DNA of 26,883 nt from an uncultured Kiritimatiellota bacterium (GCA_934635045.1 CAKTZA010000055.1:1-26883); one strand, 5' to 3'. Shown: positions 18,447 to 26,872, counted from the first letter of the stretch. Program-made: numbers and translations. Notes: generated by a model from the sequence alone, not told the origin.

Positions 18447-19732
18447 GCCGGGCTCCGAAAGGCACGCTCGCGCTCGTCTCGCTCGGCTGTGCGAAGAACG
18501 CGGTCGACCTCCAGAACCGCGCGGGCGCGCTCCTGAAGGACGGGTGGACGCTGTCGCCCGACCCCGACCGCGCCGACACGGTGATCGTGAACACGTGCTC
18601 GTTCATCGCCTCGGCCCGCGAAGAGGCCGAGGCGGAGATCCGCCGCGCGCTGGAGCTGAAGCGGCGCGGCCAGTATGGGCGCGTCGTCGTCACGGGCTGC
18701 TATCCCCAGCGCTACCCGCAGCTGAAGGAGGCCTTTCCCGGCGTGGACGACTGGGTGGGCGTGCCGCAGACGTGGGAGGAGCCGAAGCTGCCGGCCCTGC
18801 GCCTCACGGGCAAGGCGTTCGCCTACCTGAAGATCGCCGAGGGGTGTGCGCACCTCTGCTCCTATTGCGCGATTCCGCAGATTCGCGGCAAGTACCGTTC
18901 GCGCCCGCTGAAGTCGATCCTGCGAGAGGCGAAGGCCCTCGTGGCGACGGGCTGCCGCGAGCTCAACATCGTTGCGCAGGATCCGATGCTCTGGCGCGAG
19001 GGCGAGAAGCGGCTGCCCGACCTGCTTTGGGCGCTCGACCGGATTCCCGGCGACTTCTGGGTGCGCGTCCTTTACAGCTATCCGAGCGAGATCACCGAAG
19101 ACTTCATCGTCTGGCTTGCGTCCGCGAAGCACGCGGTCAAGTACGTCGACGTGCCGATCCAGCACACCGTGCCGGCCGTCCTGGAGAAGATGAACCGGAA
19201 GCGGGCGATCGAGCCGTCGCGCAGCGCGGCGGAGGTCCTGCGCGAGGTCGTGCCGGACATCACGCTCCGCACGACGGTCATGACGGGCTTCCCGGGCGAG
19301 ACCGAGGCGCGCTTCGAGGAGATGCTCGCCGACCTGAAGCGCATGCAGTTCGACCACCTCGGCGCGTTCGCCTATTCGCCGGAGAAGGGCACGAAGGGCG
19401 CGAAGCTGAAGGGGCGTCCGAGCCGCGCCGTCGCCGAGGCGCGCGAGAAGCGCGTCATGGCGCAGCAGGCGAAGATCTGGAAGCTGAAGGCGAAGCGGAT
19501 GCTGGGTCAGACGTTCCGCGCGCTCGTGATTGCGCCCGGCGTCGCGCGGCTGGCGTCGCAGGCCCCGGACGTGGACGGCGTGACGTATTTGATGGGGGAT
19601 GGGGAATTGGAAAAAGGGAACGGGGAACAGGGAAGAGGGAACGGGGAATTGGGAGCGGAGGTTGGCGAATTCGTTGACATCCGGCTGACGAAGGTCAGGG
19701 GATTCGATTTCGAGGGTGAACGACAGTCATGA
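18443..19732 (+). CDS. rimO: Ribosomal protein S12 methylthiotransferase RimO
   Basis: 429 residues. The start at ATG 18443 overlaps the previous stop (ATGA) and gives the canonical N-terminus leading to S-L-G-C-A-K-N; an upstream open frame from 18128 is only read-through. Cluster ligands in the MTTase domain are C16, C52 (N-T-C-S-F) and C86 (T-G-C-Y). The radical-SAM motif C-A-H-L-C-S-Y-C (C135, C139, C142) is followed by IPQIRGKYRSR, characteristic of RimO rather than MiaB. RimO is a cytoplasmic enzyme that methylthiolates an Asp of ribosomal protein S12. The C-terminal TRAM domain is odd: between DGVTYL and GEFVDIRLTKV a Gly/Glu/Asn-rich stretch encoded by a purine repeat is inserted without frame loss. 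The gene overlaps the next one by ATGA. Confidence 0.95.
   Translation: MSRAPKGTLALVSLGCAKNAVDLQNRAGALLKDGWTLSPDPDRADTVIVNTCSFIASAREEAEAEIRRALELKRRGQYGRVVVTGCYPQRYPQLKEAFPGVDDWVGVPQTWEEPKLPALRLTGKAFAYLKIAEGCAHLCSYCAIPQIRGKYRSRPLKSILREAKALVATGCRELNIVAQDPMLWREGEKRLPDLLWALDRIPGDFWVRVLYSYPSEITEDFIVWLASAKHAVKYVDVPIQHTVPAVLEKMNRKRAIEPSRSAAEVLREVVPDITLRTTVMTGFPGETEARFEEMLADLKRMQFDHLGAFAYSPEKGTKGAKLKGRPSRAVAEAREKRVMAQQAKIWKLKAKRMLGQTFRALVIAPGVARLASQAPDVDGVTYLMGDGELEKGNGEQGRGNGELGAEVGEFVDIRLTKVRGFDFEGERQS
19595..19655 (+). repeat. Purine repeat inserted in frame in the rimO TRAM region
   Basis: GGGAACGGGGAA-type units. AGGGAACGGGGAA occurs at 19615-19627 and 19636-19648 (offset 21 bp), and GGGGAATTGG at 19601-19610 and 19643-19652 (offset 42 bp). 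All offsets are multiples of three, so the peptide repeats as G-N-G-E-Q-G-R, G-N-G-E-L-G. It lies in a loop position of an otherwise conserved domain. Confidence 0.85.
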
Positions 19733-20430
19733 CGCTGGAAGAGATTGTGGGTTGGCTCGATGCGACGCTGGATGTCGCGGCGTTTGACGACGTGTCGAAC
19801 AACGGCGTGCAGATCGCGCGCACGGCGACGTCGCCGCGCGACGCGGAGATTCGGTGCGTCGCCTTTGCCGTGGACGCGAGCGCGCGGGCTGTCCGCGCGG
19901 CGGCCGAGGCGGGCGCGCAGCTGCTCGTCGTCCATCACGGCCTCTCGTGGGGCGGCGGCATCAAGCGGCTTACGGGCGGCGTCTACACCGTCGTCAAGGC
20001 CGCGCTCGACGCGAACCTCGCGGTCTACGCCTGCCATTTGCCGCTCGACGCGCACCCGACGCTCGGCAACAACGCCCAGCTCGCGAAGCGGCTGGGGCTG
20101 AAGAAGGTGCGTCCGGCGTTTTCCTATCACGGCCACCTCATCGGGCTCGTCGGCGAGGCGAAGGGCCGCACGATCGGCGTCTGTTCGGGCGGCGCGGGTG
20201 CGTTTGCCGAGGAGGCGCAGCGGCTCGGCTGCGACCGCTTCGTCACGGGCGAGGCGGATTGGGGCGAGGTCATCGCGGCGGAGAACTGCGGTCTGCAGAT
20301 GGACTGCCTCGGACACTACGAGACGGAGGTCGGCGGCGTTCGGGCCGTCGCGGCGGCGATGAAAAAGGCCCTGAAGGTGCGGACGGTCGACTTGACCGAG
20401 ACGTTGGCGCCCGGCGGGCCGCAGAATTGA
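19729..20430 (+). CDS. NIF3-like dinuclear metal-centre protein (YbgI/YqfO family)
   Basis: 233 residues, close to the short YbgI type without the middle insert of longer YqfO proteins. Metal-site motifs are V-V-H-H-G (H69, H70), ACHLPLDAHPTLGNN (D107) and G-H-Y-E-T-E (H196, E198), as in the GTP cyclohydrolase I type 2/NIF3 family. The protein is expected to be cytoplasmic and to bind two metal ions; the physiological reaction of this family is not well established. The ATG overlaps the rimO stop (ATGA), and the psd start follows after 15 nt with its own strong ribosome-binding site, so the gene sits inside a compact operon. Confidence 0.92.
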   Translation: MTLEEIVGWLDATLDVAAFDDVSNNGVQIARTATSPRDAEIRCVAFAVDASARAVRAAAEAGAQLLVVHHGLSWGGGIKRLTGGVYTVVKAALDANLAVYACHLPLDAHPTLGNNAQLAKRLGLKKVRPAFSYHGHLIGLVGEAKGRTIGVCSGGAGAFAEEAQRLGCDRFVTGEADWGEVIAAENCGLQMDCLGHYETEVGGVRAVAAAMKKALKVRTVDLTETLAPGGPQN

Positions 20431-20445
20431 CACAGGAGGCTTGAC

Positions 20446-21333
20446 ATGAAAGAACCGAAACCCGTTGAATACATCGACCGCGCGACCGGCGAGAAGGTCG
20501 TCGAGTCCGTGCTGGGCGACAAGGCCCTGCGCTTCGCCTACGAGACGCTGCTGGGGCGGACGCTCTGGAGCGTGCTGTTCGGCTCGCGGCGCGTCTCGGA
20601 CTGGCTGGGCCGCCGCTATGACCTGCCGGAATCGAAGGAGAAGATCGCGGCGTTGACGTCCCTGCCGGGCTGCCGCTGGGAGGAGGCGAAGAAGCCAATC
20701 GAGGAATACGAGACGTTCAACGCCTTCTTCACGCGCCACCTGAAGCCGAATGCGCGTCCGCTCGGCGAGGGGCTGGTGAGCCCGGCCGACGGGCGGCTGC
20801 GTCTGTACCTCGATGCGGACGCGGACCGGCCGTTTCCCCTGAAGGGCGCGACGCGCTCCCTGCGCACGGTCTTCGACGGCGCGGCGCCGACGGGCCGCTA
20901 CGACATCGCGGTCATCCGTCTCGCGCCCGTCGACTACCACCGCTTCCACTTTCCCTGCGACTGCACGGTGGACGGGCCTGCGCGCATCGTGCCGGGCAAG
21001 TACCACTCGGTCAACCCGATCGCGCTTCTGCGCTACCCGAACGTCTATGCGGACAACGAGCGGCAGATCGTGAAGGGCCACGCGGCGTTCGGCGACTTCT
21101 GGCTCGTGGACGTCGGCGCGTTCGGCGTCGGGACGATCGTCCAGACGTTCGTGGGCACGCGGCACGTGAAGGGCGGCGAGAAGGGGTATTTCAAGTTCGG
21201 CGGCTCGACGGTCATCTTCGTCGCGGCGGCGGGCGCCGTGACGTTCGACGCGGACCTCGTGCGCAACTCGGCCGCCGGCCTCGAGACGCGCGTCCTCTGC
21301 CGCGAGACGATCGGCCGCTTCGGAGCGGCATGA
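20446..21333 (+). CDS. psd: Phosphatidylserine decarboxylase
   Basis: 295 residues, normal for the large bacterial proenzyme. AGGAGG at 20434-20439 with a 6-nt spacer sets the start. The motifs V-S-P-A-D-G (D115), APVDYHRFHFP (HRFH 165-168), N-E-R-Q-I, VDVGAFGVGTIVQT and F-G-G-S-T (252-255) are diagnostic. Self-cleavage between Gly and S254 should create the pyruvoyl group, with D115 and the His as the autocatalytic residues. The enzyme converts phosphatidylserine to phosphatidylethanolamine at the membrane. The stop overlaps the regulator start by ATGA. The cleavage site is GGST, a recognised variant of LGST. Confidence 0.95.
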   Translation: MKEPKPVEYIDRATGEKVVESVLGDKALRFAYETLLGRTLWSVLFGSRRVSDWLGRRYDLPESKEKIAALTSLPGCRWEEAKKPIEEYETFNAFFTRHLKPNARPLGEGLVSPADGRLRLYLDADADRPFPLKGATRSLRTVFDGAAPTGRYDIAVIRLAPVDYHRFHFPCDCTVDGPARIVPGKYHSVNPIALLRYPNVYADNERQIVKGHAAFGDFWLVDVGAFGVGTIVQTFVGTRHVKGGEKGYFKFGGSTVIFVAAAGAVTFDADLVRNSAAGLETRVLCRETIGRFGAA

Positions 21334-22418
21334 GCGGCCTGCCGTTCTCCCTTGACGAAAAGGCGCGCAAGCCGCTGTCGCAGCAGGCGGCCGACGGCTT
21401 CCGGGCGGCGATCAAGGAGGGCTTCTACGCGGACGGCGCCGTCTTGCCGACGCTTCGCGAACTCGCGCAACGTTGGCACGTCTCCCTGAAGGTTCCGAGC
21501 ATGGCCTATGCGCGTTTGGCCGAAGAGGGCTATGTCGTCCTGCGCGCGGGACGCGGCGCGGTGGTCAACCGCAGCGGCGTCCGCACCTGGAACGGCAATG
21601 TGCTGTTCGTGTCGGTCGGCCTGCAGGGCGGCTTCTTCGTGCCGCAGTTCCTCCAGACCATTCGCGGCGAGCTGGAGGCCGCCAACCTGCGGTTCTACAC
21701 GATGGCGGTGCCGACGGACGCGCGGGGCGGCCCGTCGTGCGGACGCCTTGCCGACTATCTTCAGCACGCCTACGACCTCGTCATTCTCCTCTCGGGCAAT
21801 CCCCGCCTGCGGCGGATGGTGCGCAAGAGCGCGTCTGCCAGCCTCGTTGTCGGGTGGGCCGGTGCGCACGACGCGGCGGCGGACGTCTCCCTTTCCTCGG
21901 ACGATGCCGAGCGCGCGTTTGTCGAAGACTGCCGTCGGCATCGCGTCCAGCACCTTCGCATCCTCTACCATGGGCAGCGGCGGCCCCTGCTGGCGGACCG
22001 TCTCGCGGCTGCCGGCATCGAAGCGGAGACGGTTCGCGTCTTGCCGCGCCGCGGATACCCGACGGGGCAGGGCCTGCAGCACGCGGCCTATGCCTATTGG
22101 GTCGGACAGGGACGGGCGTCCGTCTGCCGCGCGGCGCGCACGTCCGTCTACTTCGCGGACGACAACCTCCTGCTCGGGTCGCTGCTGGCGTTCGCGCGCC
22201 TGGGGGTCGCCGTGCCGCGCGACGTGCGCGTCGCGACGCTCGCCAACCGCGGCAGCGACTTCCCCTACGGCCTCTCCTTCACGCGCATCGAATCCGATCC
22301 CGTGCAGTTCGGACGCGAGGTCGCGCGCCATGCGCTGCGCCTGCTGCACGAGCGGACGAAGCCCGCGCCGCACGTCTGCCGCCTGCGCTACATCCCCGGC
22401 GACACGTTCCCCGCCTGA
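21330..22418 (+). CDS. GntR-type winged helix fused to a LacI-type ligand-binding domain
   Basis: 362 residues. Residues 10-80 form a GntR winged helix, with L-P-T-L-R-E-L-A-Q-R-W-H-V-S followed by Y-A-R-L-A-E-E-G-Y-V and a G-R-G-A-V-V-N wing. Residues 90-355 resemble a periplasmic-binding-protein-like effector domain of LacI/AraR regulators (V-L-F-V-S-V-G strand, Y-F-A-D-D-N-L-L-L-G near 275-285, R-I-E-S-D-P-V-Q-F-G near the end). Such proteins bind a sugar or related ligand and usually repress nearby catabolic genes. The start overlaps the psd stop, but the natural target is the downstream beta-helix/GH71-like operon, whose promoter carries a perfect palindrome 46 nt after this gene's stop. 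The ligand is not deducible from the sequence. Confidence 0.88.
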   Translation: MSGLPFSLDEKARKPLSQQAADGFRAAIKEGFYADGAVLPTLRELAQRWHVSLKVPSMAYARLAEEGYVVLRAGRGAVVNRSGVRTWNGNVLFVSVGLQGGFFVPQFLQTIRGELEAANLRFYTMAVPTDARGGPSCGRLADYLQHAYDLVILLSGNPRLRRMVRKSASASLVVGWAGAHDAAADVSLSSDDAERAFVEDCRRHRVQHLRILYHGQRRPLLADRLAAAGIEAETVRVLPRRGYPTGQGLQHAAYAYWVGQGRASVCRAARTSVYFADDNLLLGSLLAFARLGVAVPRDVRVATLANRGSDFPYGLSFTRIESDPVQFGREVARHALRLLHERTKPAPHVCRLRYIPGDTFPA

Positions 22419-22464
22419 CCTTCTGGTCGGGCGGTCGCGTCACCTTGTCACCTCTTTCGCGCGT

Positions 22465-22478
22465 CCGTCAATTGACGG
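22465..22478. promoter_or_regulatory. Perfect 14-bp palindrome overlapping the -35 box (candidate operator)
   Basis: CCGTCAATTGACGG is a perfect palindrome. Its right half contains the -35 box TTGACG, so a bound dimer would block RNA polymerase. It is the first notable symmetric site after the GntR/LacI-type gene. Ten of its bases (CAATTGACGG) recur at 24543-24552. Confidence 0.65.
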
Positions 22479-22501
22479 GGGTGGACGCCCTGTGCTATCC
22501 T
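22472..22501 (+). promoter_or_regulatory. Promoter TTGACG-N18-TATCCT with extended -10
   Basis: TTGACG at 22472-22477, an 18-nt spacer and TATCCT at 22496-22501 preceded by TGC. The expected start is near 22508. It precedes the beta-helix/GH71-like gene pair. Confidence 0.75.
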
Positions 22502-22553
22502 ATGGCGTACAGGGCGCGGGATGCCTCTGTCAAGACAGGAGAATGCAATCGAC

Positions 22554-24536
22554 ATGAAAACTTGTTCATTGGGGGTGGCCGGGCTCTGCCTGCTTTCGGC
22601 GGCGGCGTTCGGCGGCGAGGAAACGGTGCTGTCGTGGAAGAACGGCGCGGCATCCGGCGACCTGGCGGTCGCCGCGAACTGGGCGGGCGTGCCGGACGGC
22701 GTGACCGACATCTCGTATGACGAAGGGACGGGTTATTTTGGCCGATTCTACGCCTTGGGCGCGAAAAGCCTTTCGCTCACGCTGTCGAAGGACTTCAGCT
22801 TCAACCGCCTTTACCTTCAGTCGGCGGGGACGGAATACGACGTCGACCTGGGCGGGCACGCCCTGCGCCTGCGCGGCGACAGAGAGGGGCAGATCGCCTT
22901 TAACCAGAACCAGTCGAACCAGCGGATGACGATCCGAAACGGCGTCCTTGATTTCAGCGACTTCACGCGGCGGCAGCTGAACGTGTCCGGCGAGGGGAAC
23001 GTGCTGACGTTCGCGGGGACGGAGGCGGAGCCTGTCTCGATTGTCGGCGAACCGTTTGAGCCCATCCTGACCAGTGGCGGACGTCTCGTCCTGTCCAATG
23101 CCGTGGCGCGGAGCTGCAGGCTCGCGCTGTCGACGGACAACGGCGCCGGAACGATGGTCCTGACGGGGCCGAAGACGGAGGTCCGCCATTGGCAGAGCGG
23201 CTATGCGGGCGTCGATGTGGCGCGCGGCGGCGGCTCGACGCTGGTCGTTTCGGGCGGTGCGTTGCTCGACGTCCTCAATTCGTCCGGATCGCAGAAGGCC
23301 GACATTCTCGTCGGCGGGATGGGGAGGGGACATTCGACGCTGGTCGTCTCCGGCGCGGGGACGTGCCTCTACAACACGAACCGTGTCGCGCGTCAGGCCA
23401 GCAACGCCGGCGTGGCCTCGCTCGTCGTCGGCTACCACACGGACGGCAACGTCCTGCACGTGACGGATCATGCGACGGTCGAGCTGTCGTCGAAGCTGCT
23501 GGTCGGGAATCCGATTTCCGACACGACGCGCGGCTCGGCGTCGCACAACTTCATCCGCATCGACTCGAACGCCGTCGTGACGGCGGCGGACATCATTCTC
23601 GGCCAGCGCGCCAACCGCAGCGGACAGACCTACGACGTCACGGACGTGACCTACGCCTCCAACACGTGCGTCATTGCGGACGGCGCTTCCGTGACGCTGA
23701 CGCAGGACGGCCTCATCGTGGGCGGGGACGCCGCCGCGTACGACAATGCCGTCGTGATCTCGAACGCCGCCGTCGTGTCGTCCAAGACGTCCTACGTCGG
23801 TGCGCGAGGCGGCGTCTCCAATCGGCTGGACGTCGTTGACGGCGGCGTGTTCCTGTGCCGCGAGACGGGCGAACATCGCGGACTCATTGTCGGCGGCGAG
23901 ACCTCGACCGGCACCGTCGTGACCGTTGACGGCGGCCTCGTCGCGCTGACGAACGGCGTCTTCGAGCTGCGTGGCGCGGCGACGGGCCATGAGACGCGCG
24001 CGACCCTGCGTCGCGGGGCGGACGTCCATGCGCGGCACGTGCGCGTGAAGGGGACGGGCAATCGCCTGGAGATCGACGACGCGACGCTGACCGTCGGCAC
24101 GGAGGGGGTCTTCCCGTTCGAGGCCGACGGCGACGTGACGCTCGCGTTCTCCGGCGCGCGGCCACGGCTCGACTTCCTCAATGTCTCCGTCAGCGGAACG
24201 GCGGCGGCGTTCAGCTTCGGCACGGGCGTTCACTTCGCCTTCACGCCGCCGGCGGGCGGATTCGCGGCGGCCCCTGTCCGGGCGCAGGGACGGGGCATCA
24301 CGCTTGACGGAACGCCCACGCTGACGATCGACGAGACGGAATTCCTGAAAAACGGTGGCGGACGACTCGTGCTGTTCGATGCGGGCGAGGGACGGACGAT
24401 CGAGATTTCCGACACGGCGTGGGCGTCCCTGCGCGCGTCGCTGGGCGAGAACGGGCGTCGCCTGCGCCTGTCCGCGAATCGGCAGACGCTCGTCTATTCG
24501 CATCGTCCGGGCGGCTTCGCGCTGATCGTTCGGTGA
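22554..24536 (+). CDS. Secreted autotransporter-passenger-like beta-helix protein
   Basis: 660 residues from ATG 22554, chosen because MKTCSLGVAGLCLLSAAAFG is a clean signal peptide and AGGAG lies at 22537-22541; the spacer of 12 nt is long. The upstream in-frame ATG at 22521 would place extra residues before the signal. The body carries repeated strand patterns such as LVVSGGALLDVLNS, L-V-V-G-Y-H-T-D-G-N and VTVDGGLVALTNGVFELRG, resembling passenger-domain beta helices. No outer-membrane barrel follows; the C-terminus ends HRPGGFALIVR, similar to the end of the first gene. No catalytic motif is visible. It is transcribed with the GH71-like hydrolase 25 nt downstream, suggesting substrate binding or surface display. 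Confidence 0.75.
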   Translation: MKTCSLGVAGLCLLSAAAFGGEETVLSWKNGAASGDLAVAANWAGVPDGVTDISYDEGTGYFGRFYALGAKSLSLTLSKDFSFNRLYLQSAGTEYDVDLGGHALRLRGDREGQIAFNQNQSNQRMTIRNGVLDFSDFTRRQLNVSGEGNVLTFAGTEAEPVSIVGEPFEPILTSGGRLVLSNAVARSCRLALSTDNGAGTMVLTGPKTEVRHWQSGYAGVDVARGGGSTLVVSGGALLDVLNSSGSQKADILVGGMGRGHSTLVVSGAGTCLYNTNRVARQASNAGVASLVVGYHTDGNVLHVTDHATVELSSKLLVGNPISDTTRGSASHNFIRIDSNAVVTAADIILGQRANRSGQTYDVTDVTYASNTCVIADGASVTLTQDGLIVGGDAAAYDNAVVISNAAVVSSKTSYVGARGGVSNRLDVVDGGVFLCRETGEHRGLIVGGETSTGTVVTVDGGLVALTNGVFELRGAATGHETRATLRRGADVHARHVRVKGTGNRLEIDDATLTVGTEGVFPFEADGDVTLAFSGARPRLDFLNVSVSGTAAAFSFGTGVHFAFTPPAGGFAAAPVRAQGRGITLDGTPTLTIDETEFLKNGGGRLVLFDAGEGRTIEISDTAWASLRASLGENGRRLRLSANRQTLVYSHRPGGFALIVR

Positions 24537-24542
24537 AGGCGG

Positions 24543-24552
24543 CAATTGACGG
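24543..24552. promoter_or_regulatory. Partial copy of the palindrome next to the GH71-like ribosome-binding site
   Basis: CAATTGACGG, identical to ten bases of the candidate operator, runs into the GGAGG ribosome-binding site of the GH71-like gene. Only half of the symmetric site is conserved, so this may be chance. Confidence 0.3.
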
Positions 24553-24561
24553 AGGTACGTG

Positions 24562-26673
24562 ATGATTGCAGTGACGGTAGCCCTGATGGCGGCGGCGCTT
24601 CAGACGCCGGAGGCGGAACGGATTGTCGTGCGCTGGCAGGAACTGCCCGTGGCGAAAGCGCTTCAGCAGGAGATGCGGTCGCAAGGCGCGGCATCCCCGG
24701 CGCTCGAGATCGTCAACGCCCTTGCGTGGACGAAACAGCGGGGACTGGGGTTCCTGTGCCCGGCGGGCGACACGCCGCCCGGCTTTGCGGATGTCCCTGT
24801 GGCCGACAGTGGCGCGTTCCCCTATGTGACGAGGGGCGGGACGACGAACCGCCTCTCTCTGGCGGAAGTGTACGCGGAGATCGTGGCGAAGGAGCAGTGT
24901 CTGCGGACGGACGTGAAGATGCCGCTTCGGGCACTGGCGCGTAAGGACGGCGGCTACGACTACGTGCCGTACGGCGGAAGCGGCGGACGGGGCGTGCGGC
25001 TTGGATTCGACCAGTTCGGCGGCATCCTCGCGTCCGGCGAATTCGAGCGACGTCCGGGACTTGTCTTTCGGACGAAGACGGCGGCCGGCCGCGCCTTTGG
25101 CGCGGCCTTGGCGGAGGCGGCGAACCGGCTGGGGCCGGAGCGGCTTCTGCGTGTCGGTTTCTATCCGACCGAGGTGCGGTATCCCTCGAAGTCTGTGCCG
25201 AACCGAAAGTTCGTCTACGCCCATGCCATGCAGTGCTTCCTGCTCGGCGGCATCCCGACGGGCTTTGCGCATTCCTATCCGTCGGACGCCCGAACCGAGG
25301 ACTTCGCCACGTGGCCGCCGGCGGCGGGGCCAGGCGTCCGCACGTGGTGGAGCGAGCGCCTGACGCCGCGCGTCCACGAGCCGACGTTGGCGGCCGCGCG
25401 CCTTGATCTTGACAGTGCCGAACGGGCGGGACTGGATGCGCTCGGCGTCCTCGTCTATCCGGGCTGCCTGTCGCCGGACAATCCGTGGCATGACGGCATC
25501 GTGCGGCTGTGCGAAGCGGCCGCGACGCATCGCGTGAAGATCGTCTTCGATCTCTGGGGCACGTTTCCGCCGTCATGGACGCGCGCGGCGAAGGCACTCT
25601 ACACGGCCGAACACGGGCGGGCGCTCAAGGCGCTTTTCGACCGCTACCCGGACGCCTGGCTGCGCATCGACGGCAAGATCGCCTTTCAGTTCGGACGCGA
25701 CTTGGTGAAGTTCGGCCAGCGGGCGTCGGACTACGCCGCGTTCTGGCAGGCGCTGGGCGGACGCGAGGCCTACTATCTCGTCTGCACGCTCATGGACAGC
25801 CGGGCGCACAACTTCTTCAACGGCTGGGAGCAGCTGGGCGACCTCTCGACGTTCTGGGGCGTGCATACCGGCTGGGGCGACAAGAACGTCGACTGGGTGC
25901 TGGACCCGATCCGAAAAGACCGCAACGACCGCCTGTCGTGGGGCGTGTCGCGCGGGTACTACCGCGCGAACTTCGGCGGGCGTCTCGACGCGGGCAACCT
26001 GACGGAGGGCTTTGGCGCCTGCCGTTTCATCGACAACTGGCTGGAGGCCATCGCGCGCGACTGCGGCGCCGTCTATGTGCAGAGCTGGAACGACCTGGGC
26101 GAGGATCATCACATCCTCGAATCGAACTTCCTCGGCGACAGTTTCATCCGCCTCAACCGGCATCTCGCGGACTGGTTTCGCGCGGGGCGCGAACCAGCCG
26201 TCGCAGAGGAGAAACTGCTGATGTTCCACCGCCGCCATCTGGTCGAGGCGAAGCTGGAGACGCATCCCGGACGCGATCCGCAGCATCCGAGCTGGACGAG
26301 CGCGCCGCTGTGCGACTATGTGCACGTCGTCTCGCTGCTCAAGAGGCCGGGCGACCTCGAACTGCGTCTCGGCGACGAGACGGTGCGGCTCGCGGGCGTC
26401 GGCGCGGGGCTGCGCGACTGGCTGGTGCTCGTGCCGCGCACGAAGGATCACGGCGGAAACCATCCGTTCTGGAACGGCGATTCCTACGGGCAGACGCTGC
26501 CGTTCGACACCGACCGCCGCCGGGTGACGGCCGTGGCGGCGCTGCCCGCCTGCCGGCCGACGGCGCGACTCGTGCGCGAGGGCGCGTCCGTCCTGGAGGT
26601 CACGAGCCGCACGGGAATCGCCGACCGCTTCCGTTTCCACTGCTTCAATGTCGTCGGAAGCGTCTCGGAGTGA
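24562..26673 (+). CDS. GH71-like (alpha-1,3-glucanase/GH99-related) glycosidase
   Basis: 703 residues. ATG 24562 has GGAGG at 24551-24555 with a 6-nt spacer; a GTG at 24559 is less likely. A short hydrophobic start (IAVTVALMAAAL) may be a signal peptide. A TIM barrel is suggested by strands such as LDALGVLVYPG and R-V-K-I-V-F-D-L-W-G-T-F-P (from about residue 325). Q-S-W-N-D-L-G-E-D-H-H-I (507-518) closely parallels the W-N-D-Y-G-E-S-H-Y-I signature of GH71 alpha-1,3-glucanases and related GH99-type enzymes, making E514 a candidate catalytic residue. About 150 residues after the barrel look like a beta-sandwich. The family assignment rests on this motif and order of strands; actual substrate is open. 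It follows the beta-helix protein in the same operon. Confidence 0.72.
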   Translation: MIAVTVALMAAALQTPEAERIVVRWQELPVAKALQQEMRSQGAASPALEIVNALAWTKQRGLGFLCPAGDTPPGFADVPVADSGAFPYVTRGGTTNRLSLAEVYAEIVAKEQCLRTDVKMPLRALARKDGGYDYVPYGGSGGRGVRLGFDQFGGILASGEFERRPGLVFRTKTAAGRAFGAALAEAANRLGPERLLRVGFYPTEVRYPSKSVPNRKFVYAHAMQCFLLGGIPTGFAHSYPSDARTEDFATWPPAAGPGVRTWWSERLTPRVHEPTLAAARLDLDSAERAGLDALGVLVYPGCLSPDNPWHDGIVRLCEAAATHRVKIVFDLWGTFPPSWTRAAKALYTAEHGRALKALFDRYPDAWLRIDGKIAFQFGRDLVKFGQRASDYAAFWQALGGREAYYLVCTLMDSRAHNFFNGWEQLGDLSTFWGVHTGWGDKNVDWVLDPIRKDRNDRLSWGVSRGYYRANFGGRLDAGNLTEGFGACRFIDNWLEAIARDCGAVYVQSWNDLGEDHHILESNFLGDSFIRLNRHLADWFRAGREPAVAEEKLLMFHRRHLVEAKLETHPGRDPQHPSWTSAPLCDYVHVVSLLKRPGDLELRLGDETVRLAGVGAGLRDWLVLVPRTKDHGGNHPFWNGDSYGQTLPFDTDRRRVTAVAALPACRPTARLVREGASVLEVTSRTGIADRFRFHCFNVVGSVSE

Positions 26674-26701
26674 CCTTTCCGTTGCGTGGCGCACGCAGAA
26701 A

Positions 26702-26729
26702 ATGAAAATCCCCTGCGGAAGATTTTCAT
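26702..26729 (+). terminator. 9-bp stem-loop after the GH71-like gene
   Basis: ATGAAAATC at 26702-26710 and GATTTTCAT at 26721-26729 form a perfect stem around a 10-nt loop, 28 nt after the stop codon. No T-tract follows, so termination is uncertain. Confidence 0.4.
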
Positions 26730-26755
26730 CCGGAACGTTGTTTGCGAAGAGTAGT

Positions 26756-26872
26756 CAGAGGGTGCGACGAGATGTTTATGCAGAGTCAAATGGTTTTGTT
26801 CGCAGAGGGTGCAACGAGATATTTATGCAGAGTCAAAGGGTTTTAGCCGCAGAGAACGCAAAGGACACAAGG
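26756..26872 (+). repeat. 47-bp tandem repeats with CAGAG boundaries
   Basis: Units at 26756-26802 and 26803-26849 share 41 of 47 bases by direct comparison; both start CAGAGGGTGC and contain TTTATGCAGAGTCAAA. A third, shorter copy starts CAGAGAACGCAAAGGACAC at 26850. The purine-rich CAGAG vocabulary resembles the repeats inside the 1017-residue gene. The remaining DNA to 26883 holds no gene. Confidence 0.85.

Noticed and set aside
22521..22553. An earlier ATG for the 660-residue beta-helix protein
   Set aside because: It adds 11 residues before a clean signal peptide and has no ribosome-binding site; the AGGAG lies between the two ATGs and can only serve 22554.
26756..26872. A possible CRISPR array
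   Set aside because: The 47-bp units are contiguous with no unique spacers, and no cas genes are in the window.
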